Origin: HyVt-443 sp964544655
Lineage (GTDB): Bacteria; Pseudomonadota; Gammaproteobacteria; Chromatiales; Chromatiaceae
Reading direction: 5' to 3'
Assembly (NCBI GenBank): GCA_964544655.1
Contig: CAZJCM010000066.1
Coordinates: 1 to 9,816 of the forward strand
Length of the DNA: 9,816 bases
Shown here in pieces: positions 1-7,495 of the stretch (position 1 is the first letter of the stretch; every line of letters begins with the position of its first letter). A program made the translations under genes and the position numbers. Below the pieces are notes generated by a model. That model was not told the origin of the DNA. It saw only the letters and a program-made list of their open reading frames with translations, and searched no databases.

Positions 1-9
1 CAGGGTACA

Positions 10-93
10 CCGCTTCTTCCGTCAACCCGTACACCAGAAATCAGCATAGCTCCGCTTCTTCCGTCAACCCGTACACCAGAAATCAGCATAGCT
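10..93. repeat. Two perfect tandem copies of a 42-bp repeat
   Basis: Bases 10-51 and 52-93 are identical, and the identity continues for two more bases (94-95) before diverging. The bases to the left (1-9) do not continue the repeat, although the heptamer GTACACC inside each copy (29-35, 71-77) also occurs at 5-11. There is no spacer between copies, so this is not a CRISPR array. The repeat lies about 90 bp upstream of the start of the decayed integron-type integrase, where the attI recombination site and integrase-binding direct repeats would be expected. I do not see a clean GTTRRRY core site in it. The repeat itself is certain; a role as integrase-binding sequence is inference. Confidence 0.9.
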
Positions 94-185
94 CCTATAA
101 GAAAGGAAACAATCAATATCATAGACTCAATCTACTTACCTGAAACAAGTATCTTATGTAGCTTTTCGGTATCAATATTAAAGTC
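94..185. other. AT-rich leader upstream of the integrase remnant
   Basis: This stretch is visibly more AT-rich than the rest of the window and would have held the promoter of the integrase. No convincing -35/-10 pair is visible. No LexA box (CTGT-N8-ACAG) is visible either, although many integron integrases carry one. No Shine-Dalgarno sequence precedes the ATG at 186, which fits a gene that is no longer expressed or one with a weak start. Confidence 0.4.
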
Positions 186-1595
186 ATGGAGGACTTTAAC
201 TATGGCAAATGGACTGCCATCTCCCACCAGGCATTCTGCAATCCAGAGTTTTTGCACCATTACATTTCCTTTCTAAAAAGGCAGGGCATCCCTGTAAAGC
301 CCCAACCTTGGTTCAGAAGGGACGTCGAGCACTATATCCGTACCATCCGCAAGAAACAGTTGCAGCCCCATACTGCCGCTGACTTGGCCGATTATCTGGA
401 GCAAACAGGCAGGAATTCACGCTATCTTGACTGGCAGGTTGCTCAGGTCACACATGCCCTGAAAATTTTTTCTGCCTTCAGCTTTCGCTCGACTGGTGCA
501 GGAGTTCAACTGGGCGTTTTGGATCAATGGGACAAAGGCGCTGCTGCTGTCCCATGCCACGATTGCCCGTGAAGCGGCAGCTGCAGGGAATCCAGCCAAC
601 GATACTGACGGTGGTAATGATCAGCCGGATAACAAGTCTCTTGAGGGCGACTATCCAGGCCTTTTCCATGCCATAACCACAGTGATTCGCATTCATGGCT
701 ACTCCATCCGCATGGAGCAAGCATGTTTGCAGTGGGTGGAGCGGCTTCTTATGTTTCATGGCTGGCATCCTGCCGATTCCCTCACACCTGAGGGTGTTTC
801 TTCCTTTTTAGAGCATCTGGCGGTAAAGCGCAACGTCGCCGCCAGCACGCATAATCAGGCCATGAATGCCCTGATGTTCCTTTATCACCATATTTTTCAA
901 CGGGATGAGCAGCAGTTCGGCAGTTTTGTCCGGGCCAAGACGCCACAAAAAAGCCTGTGGTGCTAACCCGTGAGGTGGTTCGCCGGCTGACCGACAGTAT
1001 GTCTGGTGCCCACCACTTGACGGCCTCCCTGCTCTATGGCAGCGATATGTGCCTGATGGAGTGTGTGCGGTTGCGGGTACTCGATATCGATTTTGTCTAC
1101 AAACAGATCATGCTGCGTGACGAAAAAGGGCCAAGGGTCGTGTCGTACCGCTGCCGGAGAGCCTCAACGAGCCGTTACAGGCGTATCTGAAGAAGCTGAA
1201 GGGATCTTCAAGAAAGATCAGGAAAAGGGAGTTATCGAGGTCTTTCTGCCCCATGCCCTGGCCAGGTAGCGTCCCAACGCCCCCCAGCGAATGGCGTTGG
1301 CAGTATGTCTTCTGTGCCAGCCGCCTGTCAGTGGACCCGGGCAGCGGCAAGGCGCACTGCCATAATATCCACGAAAGTGCTCTGCAACGGGTGATCAAGC
1401 GGGCTGCGGACGAGCTCGGCATCTGCAAAAGAGTCGCTTGCCATATGCTGCGCCACTCCCTTGCTCGAGAACGGTTACAACATCCACATTGTGCAGAAGC
1501 TATTGGGCCATTCCAGCGTCGCCACCACCATGATCTATACCCATGTGCTCTCCCGCGGTGGGGAGGGGGTGCGCAGCCCGGTGGATTCTCTTTGA
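186..1595 (+). pseudogene. intI: Decayed integron-type tyrosine recombinase (long-form IntI)
   Basis: The integrase can be rebuilt only by reading through several frames. An extra N-terminal domain is in frame 3 (186 to about 465; motif LDWQVAQ). The core-binding SAM-like domain is in frame 1 (about 490-950; includes GYSIRMEQ and VAASTHNQAMNAL). The catalytic domain begins in frame 3 (VVLTREVVRRL, LLYGSDM), continues in frame 2 (RVVPLPESL) and frame 1 (VFLPHALAR), returns to frame 2 (WRWQYVF, CHMLRHS) and ends in frame 3 (LENGY, LLGHSSVATTMIYTHVL) at TGA 1593-1595. The stretch from the HALAR motif to SVDPGSG is the insertion typical of IntI and absent from XerC/D. Lesions are a shift at about 463-490 (possibly in the T6 run), -1 in A6 at 947-952, -1 at G 1128-1130, -1 at G 1201-1203, TAG at 1267-1269, +1 in C6 at 1280-1285, and about 11 nt missing at 1460-1463 relative to the family. 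It cannot make a functional enzyme. The family call is confident; the long-form subtype is from memory of related proteins. Confidence 0.93.
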
Positions 1596-1596
1596 T

Positions 1597-1608
1597 CCGT
1601 GGCCACGG
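1597..1608. terminator. 12-bp palindrome between convergent genes, weak terminator candidate
   Basis: CCGTGGCCACGG is a perfect palindrome in the 19-bp gap between the integrase remnant stop (1595) and the purL stop (1615). On the + strand it is followed by TTTCTTT. As a hairpin it would give only about a 4-bp stem around a GGCC loop, which is weak for an intrinsic terminator. No T-run follows it on the purL strand. Confidence 0.25.
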
Positions 1609-1614
1609 TTTCTT

Positions 1615-4600
1615 TCACCCCACCCAGACCCGGGCATTCCTGAACAGGCGCAGCCAGGGGCCATCTGAGCCCCACTCGTCGGGGTACCAGGAGTTCTGCA
1701 GGCTGCGAATCACCCGTTCCGGGTGGGGCATCATGATGGTGACGCGGCCATCTTCACTGGTCAGGCCAGCGATACCCTGCGGGGATCCATTGGGATTGGC
1801 CGGGTAGCGCTCGGCCACCTGGCCATCGTTTTCCACATAGCGGATGACGACTTTGTCTGCTGCCCGCTGTAACTGGGCAGCATCCTGGAATTCCGCCCGC
1901 CCCTCGCCATGGGCGACAGCGATGGGCAGGTGCGAACCTGCCATACCGTCGAGCAGTATCGATGGGGTCGGCTCAATCTTCACGCTGACGAAGCGGGCCT
2001 CGAACTGTTCCGAGCGGTTGCGCACGAAGTGGGGCCAGTGCGCCGCGCCCGGTATCAGCTCATGCAGGTTCGACAGCATCTGGCAGCCGTTGCAGATACC
2101 GAGGGCGAAGGTGTCTTGCCGGTGGAAGAAGCTCTGAAACTGCTCCTTGGCCCGGGCGTTGAAGAGAATGGACTTGGCCCAGCCCTCGCCGGCGCCAAGT
2201 ACATCACCATAAGAGAAGCCACCACAGGCAACCAGCCCTTTGAAGCGATCCAGGCTGGTGCGCCCGGAGAGGATGTCCGACATATGCACGTCGTGGCATT
2301 CGAATCCCGCACGATGGAAGGCATTTGCCATCTCCAGCTGTCCGTTCACTCCCTGTTCGCGCAGGATGGCCATCGCCGGGCGGGCGCCGGTTGCGATCAT
2401 CGGTGCGGCCACGTCCTGCTCCGGGTCGAAACTGAGCTTCACCTGGATACCGGGGTCGTCCTTGTCGGCGATACGCGCAAACTCTTCTTCGGCGCACTCG
2501 GGATTGTCACGCAGGGCCTGCATCTCCCGGCTGGTCTCCGACCACGCCTGCTGCAGCTCTACCCGCCCGGCGGCGAGCAGCCGTTCCTCACCACGCCGTA
2601 TCTCGATCAGATCATCATCGTTGAGTTGGCCGATCACATGGCTGTAATGCCCCAGTCCGGCATCATGCAGGATCTTCAGCACATCGTCGGTATCCGCATG
2701 AACGACCTGGATCACCGCACCCAACTCTTCATTGAACAGCACTGCCATGGCATCCGCTGCCAGCTCATCGAGCTGGATGCTGACGCCGCAGTGGCCGGCA
2801 AAGGCCATTTCGCACAGCGTGGTCAGCAGACCCCCGTCGGAGCGGTCGTGATAGGCCAGCAGCAGCCCCTCCTGGTTCAATGCACGTACGGTCTGGAAGA
2901 AGGCCTTCAGGGCCTCGGGATCATCCAGATCGGCGCCACGATGGCCCATCTGGCCATAGACCTGGGCCAGGGCCGACGCCCCGAGGCGGTTGGCCCCTTT
3001 GCCCAGGTCGATAAGGATCAGATCGGTATCACCGCGATCGGTGCGCAACTGGGGTGTCAGGGTGCGGCGCACGTCGTTCACCGGGGCGAAGCCGGAAATG
3101 ATCAGTGACAGCGGCGCGGCCATCTCCCGGCGTTCGCCATCGGCATCCCAGACCGTCTTCATGGACATCGAGTCCTTGCCTACCGGGATGGCAATGCCCA
3201 GGGCCGGGCACAGTTCCATGCCCACGCTCTTCACCGTTTCATAGAGTTTTGCGTCTTCGCCCGGGTGGCCGGCTGCGGCCATCCAGTTGGCCGACAGGCG
3301 GATGGCGGAGATACTTTCGATATCGGCCGCCGCCAGATTGGTGACCACCTCGCCGACGGCCATGCGGCCCGAGGCCGGCGCATCGATCAGGGCCAGCGGT
3401 GTGCGTTCACCGATGGCCATCGCCTCACCCTCATGGCCGATATAGTCGGCGCAGGTCACGGCCACGTCGGCCACCGGCACCTGCCAGGGGCCTACCATCT
3501 GGTCCCGCGCCACCTGTCCGGTGATGGATCGATCGCCGATGGTGATAAGGAAGCCCTTGTTGGCCACTGTCGGCAGGCGCAACACCCGCAGCAGTGCCGC
3601 CTTCAGATCGATGCCGTCGAGTGCCAGCTCGGGCTTGCGAAACTGCTTGTGGTGCACGTCGCGCAGCATGCGCGGCGGCTTGCCAAACAGTAGCGGCATG
3701 GGCAGATCGATGGGGTTGTTATCAAAATGGGCGTCACCCAGCAGCAGGTGCTCCTCTTCGGTGGTCTCGCCCACCACCGCATAGGGGCAGCGTTCGCGCT
3801 CGCAGATCGCCATGAATTCATCCAGCCGCTCCGCAGCAACGGCCATCACATAGCGCTCCTGGGCCTCATTGGACCAGATCTCCATCGGTGACATGCCCGG
3901 CTCGTCGTTCGGCACCGCCCGCAGTTCGAAGCAGCCACCGCGCCCGGCGTCGTGTACCAGTTCGGGCAACGCATTGGACAATCCGCCCGCCCCCACGTCA
4001 TGGATGAACAGGATCGGGTTGTCGGCACCCCGGGCCCAGCAGCGGTCGATCACCTCCTGGCAGCGCCGCTCCATCTCCGGATTGGCGCGCTGCACCGAGG
4101 CGAAATCGAGATCCTCGGCCGAGGCGCCGCTGGCCATGGATGAGGCCGCGCCACCGCCCAGCCCGATCAGCATCGCCGGACCGCCCAGCACCACCAGCGG
4201 GGTGCCGGGGGGGAAGCTCTCCTTCTCGATCAGCTCTTCACGGATGCTGCCCAGCCCGCCGGCCAGCATGATCGGCTTGTGATAACCACGTAGTTCACTA
4301 CCATCCGGCCCCGGCACCTGAGCCTCGTAGGTACGAAAATAACCACACAGGTTGGGGCGGCCAAACTCATTGTTGAAAGCAGCGCCGCCAATCGGCCCTT
4401 CCAGCATGATGTCCAGCGCGGAGACGATGCGCGCCGGCCGACCAAAGTCCTCTTCCCACGGCTGGCAGGCACCGGGAATGCGCAGGTTGGAAACGGAGAA
4501 GCCGGTCAGACCGGCCTTGGGCTTCGATCCCCGACCGGTGGCGCCCTCGTCGCGGATCTCACCGCCGGAGCCGGTGGCGGCACCGGGATAGGGGGAGATG

Positions 4601-5505
4601 GCGGTGGGATGATTGTGCGTCTCCACCTTCATCAGGATATGCAGCCGCTCCCGGTTGTAGCCATAGTCATGGCGCTTTGGATCCGGCAGGAAACGCTCAC
4701 CCTCCGGCCCGGCTATCACCGCGGCATTGTCCTTGTATGCAGAAAGCACCCCCTCCGGCGCCTGCTCGGTGGTGTTGCGGATCATGCGGAACAGGGAGTA
4801 TGGCTGCGGTTCGCCGTCGATCACCCAGTCGGCATTGAAGATCTTGTGCCGGCAATGCTCGGAATTGGCCTGGGCGAACATCATCAATTCCACATCGCTG
4901 GGATTGCGACCCAGCCCCTGAAAGCTCTCCACCAGGTAATCGATCTCATCGTCGGACAGGGCCAGCCCCAGCGCGCCATTGGCCTGCTCCAGCGCTGGCC
5001 GGCCGCCGCCGATCACATCGACGCAGGTAAACGGCCGTGGCTCGGCGTGGGAGAACAGGGCCGCCGCATCCCCCATCTCGAAGAATACCGCTTCGGTCAT
5101 GCGATCGTGCAGCACATCCATGGCCCGGGTCAGTTCGTCATCGGTCAGCTCTTGCCCTTCCGGGATGAGATAACAGGCCATGCCCCGTTCCAGCCGTTCG
5201 ATCTTCTCCAGCCCGCAGTTGTGGGCGATGTCCGTGGCCTTGCTCGACCAGGGTGAGATGGTGCCGGGACGGGGCACCACCAGCAGCAGCTGGCCCGAGG
5301 GCTCGTGCCCGGCCATCTGCGGACCATAACGCAGAAGACGCTGCAGAACGGCCATCTCAGACTCGTCCAGGGTCTGCGTCACCTCGGCGAAATGCATGAA
5401 CTCAGCATACAGCCCTATGGGACGGCCAACAGCCTCATTCAGGCGCTGTTGTAACTTCTGCAGACGAAATTCCGAGAGAGCGGGGGCACCGCGGAGACTG
5501 AGCAT
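1615..5505 (-). CDS. purL: Phosphoribosylformylglycinamidine synthase (FGAM synthase)
   Basis: PurL converts FGAR, glutamine and ATP into FGAM in the fourth step of de novo purine synthesis, in the cytosol. The product has 1296 residues, matching the long single-chain proteobacterial enzyme (E. coli PurL has 1295). In order it shows a PurS-like N-terminal domain (about 1-150); the helical linker with DDEIDYLVESF (185-195) and NSEHCRHK (214-221); two AIR-synthase-like halves with the glycine-rich ATP region (about 308-332) and KVETHNHP (293-300); and a C-terminal class I glutaminase domain from about 1040. The glutaminase triad is visible: nucleophile Cys1138 in ALGICNGC, and His1261 and Glu1263 in MPHPERV. 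The ATG at 5503-5505 is preceded by AGGG six bases upstream, and the N-terminus MLSLRGAPALSEF is typical. The frame is open throughout. It is convergent with the integrase remnant and probably transcribed alone. Confidence 0.99.
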   Translation of the reverse strand: MLSLRGAPALSEFRLQKLQQRLNEAVGRPIGLYAEFMHFAEVTQTLDESEMAVLQRLLRYGPQMAGHEPSGQLLLVVPRPGTISPWSSKATDIAHNCGLEKIERLERGMACYLIPEGQELTDDELTRAMDVLHDRMTEAVFFEMGDAAALFSHAEPRPFTCVDVIGGGRPALEQANGALGLALSDDEIDYLVESFQGLGRNPSDVELMMFAQANSEHCRHKIFNADWVIDGEPQPYSLFRMIRNTTEQAPEGVLSAYKDNAAVIAGPEGERFLPDPKRHDYGYNRERLHILMKVETHNHPTAISPYPGAATGSGGEIRDEGATGRGSKPKAGLTGFSVSNLRIPGACQPWEEDFGRPARIVSALDIMLEGPIGGAAFNNEFGRPNLCGYFRTYEAQVPGPDGSELRGYHKPIMLAGGLGSIREELIEKESFPPGTPLVVLGGPAMLIGLGGGAASSMASGASAEDLDFASVQRANPEMERRCQEVIDRCWARGADNPILFIHDVGAGGLSNALPELVHDAGRGGCFELRAVPNDEPGMSPMEIWSNEAQERYVMAVAAERLDEFMAICERERCPYAVVGETTEEEHLLLGDAHFDNNPIDLPMPLLFGKPPRMLRDVHHKQFRKPELALDGIDLKAALLRVLRLPTVANKGFLITIGDRSITGQVARDQMVGPWQVPVADVAVTCADYIGHEGEAMAIGERTPLALIDAPASGRMAVGEVVTNLAAADIESISAIRLSANWMAAAGHPGEDAKLYETVKSVGMELCPALGIAIPVGKDSMSMKTVWDADGERREMAAPLSLIISGFAPVNDVRRTLTPQLRTDRGDTDLILIDLGKGANRLGASALAQVYGQMGHRGADLDDPEALKAFFQTVRALNQEGLLLAYHDRSDGGLLTTLCEMAFAGHCGVSIQLDELAADAMAVLFNEELGAVIQVVHADTDDVLKILHDAGLGHYSHVIGQLNDDDLIEIRRGEERLLAAGRVELQQAWSETSREMQALRDNPECAEEEFARIADKDDPGIQVKLSFDPEQDVAAPMIATGARPAMAILREQGVNGQLEMANAFHRAGFECHDVHMSDILSGRTSLDRFKGLVACGGFSYGDVLGAGEGWAKSILFNARAKEQFQSFFHRQDTFALGICNGCQMLSNLHELIPGAAHWPHFVRNRSEQFEARFVSVKIEPTPSILLDGMAGSHLPIAVAHGEGRAEFQDAAQLQRAADKVVIRYVENDGQVAERYPANPNGSPQGIAGLTSEDGRVTIMMPHPERVIRSLQNSWYPDEWGSDGPWLRLFRNARVWVG

Positions 5506-5507
5506 GA

Positions 5508-5579
5508 TTCACCCTGATTCTGGCTGGAAACGAGGGTCAAATGATACTGCATGCAGCAAAATAATTCCCCCTGGGTGAA
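5508..5579 (-). promoter_or_regulatory. Inverted repeat covering the purL ribosome binding site
   Basis: On the purL strand TTCACCC (5579-5573) is the exact reverse complement of GGGTGAA (5514-5508), and the latter contains the GGG of the Shine-Dalgarno sequence AGGG. The two arms are 58 nt apart. Pairing in the mRNA would cover the ribosome binding site, which is the geometry of a translational control leader. It is only seven base pairs and could be chance; no known riboswitch is recognised. Confidence 0.3.
5547..5556. repeat. 10-bp perfect palindrome CTGCATGCAG
   Basis: A perfect palindrome about 42-51 bases upstream of the purL start codon, inside the 58-nt loop of the inverted repeat around the ribosome binding site. 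Its position suits a dimeric regulator's operator or an RNA hairpin. It does not resemble the PurR operator. The function is unknown. Confidence 0.45.
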
Positions 5580-5587
5580 ACACATCC

Positions 5588-5616
5588 CCGACGCGGCCAG
5601 AGATGGCCGCAATCGG
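5588..5616. ncRNA. Stable stem-loop in the purL leader
   Basis: GCGGCCA (5593-5599) and TGGCCGC (5604-5610) form a perfect GC-rich 7-bp stem around a four-base loop. The stem extends through a small internal loop with CCGA (5588-5591) pairing with TCGG (5613-5616), making about 11 base pairs. No T-run follows on either strand, so it is not a classical intrinsic terminator. It sits 83-111 bases upstream of purL and could be a leader structure, a processing site or an element read from the receptor transcript. The structure is clear; its role and whether it is transcribed are inference. Confidence 0.45.
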
Positions 5617-5736
5617 ACCCATAAGGGTGGGCAAAGCCAATGAAAAAACCAATTCCTGTCTACCGCATGACTATCCAACTCTTTCGAAGGTCGTCGCTGA
5701 TATTGGCTGTTTCTGTAGGAAATATCGGTGGCACGA

Positions 5737-5819
5737 CTGCATGGATGCAGGAGGTTGAGCAACGCAGGCGCAGTTGCCGAGGGATGCCGCGTGAAGCCCC
5801 CTGGGATGAATTACGGCTT
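5737..5819. repeat. Structured intergenic element with three GGATG motifs
   Basis: GGATG occurs three times on the + strand (5743-5747, 5782-5786, 5804-5808). The first spans the loop edge of a CTGCAT/ATGCAG hairpin (5737-5742 and 5745-5750). The third lies between AAGCC (5794-5798) and GGCTT (5815-5819), which can pair. This layout resembles, from memory, structured intergenic elements with GGATG loops found in several gammaproteobacterial genomes, which often yield false ORFs when translated. A short + strand ORF across it (5640-5894) is therefore not called as a gene. Confidence 0.35.
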
Positions 5820-5875
5820 TCGGCGCACATTCCCAGCTTGTGGATCATCGTCAACATCGTATCTCGGACGCCGCC

Positions 5876-7495
5876 CTATTCAATCGGGATATGAAACCGG
5901 CCTACCTGCTGGCGCAACTCCTTGCCCTGCTCCACGATCCCTGACGCCACCTGGCTGGTGCGTGAAGCCATTTCCGATGTACCGACCGCAGCATCGGCAA
6001 TCTGCCGGATATTGGCGGCGATGGTTTCACTGATACCACTCTGATTCCGCGCGGCTATAGCGATATCGCTGCTGCGGCCGCTGATCTCCGCCACCGCCAG
6101 GGTGATCTCACGCAAGGAACTGCCGGCAAGACCGGCCTGTTCGGCGCTCTTCCGGGCCTGGCTCTGGGCATGCTCCATCACGGTCATCGCATCCCGTGAC
6201 CGATTCTGCAGACGGCCGACCATCTCCTGAATCTCTTCAGTGGATGCCTGGGTACGACTGGCCAGGGAACGCACTTCATCCGCAACCACGGCAAAACCGC
6301 GACCCTGCTCGCCTGCCCGGGCCGCTTCAATGGCGGCATTCAACGCCAGCAGGTTGGTCTGTTCGGCAATCCCCCGGATCACATCCAGCACGGTACCGAT
6401 ATTCTGACTCTCCTGCTGCAGCTCCCGAATCACCTCGGTACCATCATTCACGCCGCTGGCCAGTGACTCCACCAACTCAATGGCGTTGTGGATCACCTTG
6501 CCCCCCTCCTGGGCCAGGCCATCGGCACTCTGAGTGGAGTCTGCGGCTTCCTCGGCGCCGGATGCAACCTGAGCGCTGCTCTCATTGAGGCCGGTGACGG
6601 CCTCGGATATCTGGCTGATCTCCAGCTTCTGCTTCTCCGCCCCCTCATCCGCCATGCGCGCCATGGCAACCACCTCTTCCGCGGCCTTCTCCATACCCGT
6701 TGCCGTCTCCGCCACCTTGCTCACCAGATCCGCCACGCGCCCGACAAAGCGGTTGAATTCCTCACTGAACCGATTAAGCTCCGTATGGCTGGATGGCTGC
6801 AGCCGGCTGTTCAGACCGCCATCGTCCTGGGCAATCCGGCGCATCGATTCCACAGCCGAGTTGATTGGACGTATGACGGTGACACGGGCAAGCTGGATCA
6901 CGATGCTCATAAACAGCGTCCCCAGCAACACCACCCACAACAGCCATGTCAGCGCATGATCGATGTCCTGATCCAGGCTACTGACCGCCTGCTCCGTCAT
7001 TCCCTGATAATATTTCTCCAGGGTTTCAAACCCTGCCAGCGCTGGTGAGTCATCGATCTTTATCACCTTGTCGATGGCCTGGGCGCTAGTCCCTTCTTTA
7101 TGCATCCGTCGAATCAAAGGTATCTTTTCATAGTAGGCCTGGAACACCCGCTCTATCTTTCCCAGCGCGCTCCGCTCATCTTCGGAAAGATCGGGCAGAT
7201 CACGGTAACGTTGCAACAGCGTCTTTACCGTGCGGTGATTCTGTGCCGTCCTGTCGGCATATTTCTCTTCTCCCCGCAGCACGTAGTTCTTGAAATTATG
7301 GATCCCGCCGCCGTAACCAAATGAAGCACGCAACGACATCAGCAGAGACTCCCGCTGAGCCACCCGCTCACGGTACTGGCTGAAATCGTTCTTTACCGGT
7401 TGCAGGGTCAGGTAGACGAAGAGAAGAATGCCTAGACCCAACAGAACGATCACACCGTTGAGGGCATTGAACTTCAGATTGATAGAGGTTCGCAT
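5876..7495 (-). CDS. Methyl-accepting chemotaxis protein
   Basis: An inner-membrane chemoreceptor that senses a ligand outside the cytoplasm and controls CheA kinase through CheW/CheV. From the ATG at 7493-7495 it has 539 residues. TM1 is at about 12-31; a helical periplasmic sensor domain (about 32-180) contains the motif GYGGGIHNFKNYVLRG (61-75), seen in a group of proteobacterial receptors. TM2 is at about 182-204 and HAMP at about 205-258. A long coiled-coil signalling domain follows, with the highly conserved tip around EQTNLLALNAAIEAARAG (378-395) and FAVVADEVR (401-409). The C-terminus ends HIPIE, with no NWETF-type CheR/CheB tether. The frame stays open for 74 more codons upstream (ATG at 7717), but that extension is unlike receptor N-termini. 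The chosen ATG has AGGGA ten bases upstream and puts TM1 at the normal place. The ligand is unknown. Confidence 0.96.
   Translation of the reverse strand: MRTSINLKFNALNGVIVLLGLGILLFVYLTLQPVKNDFSQYRERVAQRESLLMSLRASFGYGGGIHNFKNYVLRGEEKYADRTAQNHRTVKTLLQRYRDLPDLSEDERSALGKIERVFQAYYEKIPLIRRMHKEGTSAQAIDKVIKIDDSPALAGFETLEKYYQGMTEQAVSSLDQDIDHALTWLLWVVLLGTLFMSIVIQLARVTVIRPINSAVESMRRIAQDDGGLNSRLQPSSHTELNRFSEEFNRFVGRVADLVSKVAETATGMEKAAEEVVAMARMADEGAEKQKLEISQISEAVTGLNESSAQVASGAEEAADSTQSADGLAQEGGKVIHNAIELVESLASGVNDGTEVIRELQQESQNIGTVLDVIRGIAEQTNLLALNAAIEAARAGEQGRGFAVVADEVRSLASRTQASTEEIQEMVGRLQNRSRDAMTVMEHAQSQARKSAEQAGLAGSSLREITLAVAEISGRSSDIAIAARNQSGISETIAANIRQIADAAVGTSEMASRTSQVASGIVEQGKELRQQVGRFHIPIE

Larger units (their letters stand above)
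5506..5875. other. Intergenic region between receptor gene and purL, carrying the purL leader
   Basis: This 370-bp stretch has no credible gene. Short ORFs on both strands lack ribosome binding sites and recognisable content. It holds the purL ribosome binding site (AGGG, 5512-5515 on the - strand), a 7-bp inverted repeat pairing with that site, a 10-bp palindrome (5547-5556), a strong stem-loop (5588-5616) and a cluster of GGATG-bearing stems (about 5737-5819). No good sigma-70 promoter for purL is evident; TATCAT on the - strand (5546-5541) is a possible -10 with no matching -35. No PurR-type operator was recognised. Confidence 0.6.

Noticed and set aside
10..93. CRISPR array
   Set aside because: The two 42-bp copies abut with no spacer and no cas genes are present.
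1844..3344. Long + strand open frames opposite purL, up to 399 codons (1909-3108)
   Set aside because: They are antisense shadows of GC-rich purL codons. The - strand frame is an unmistakable full-length FGAM synthase.
5640..5894. 84-codon + strand open frame upstream of purL
   Set aside because: It has no ribosome binding site, crosses the GGATG hairpin element and overlaps the 3' end of the receptor gene. Its translation looks like repeat-derived noise.
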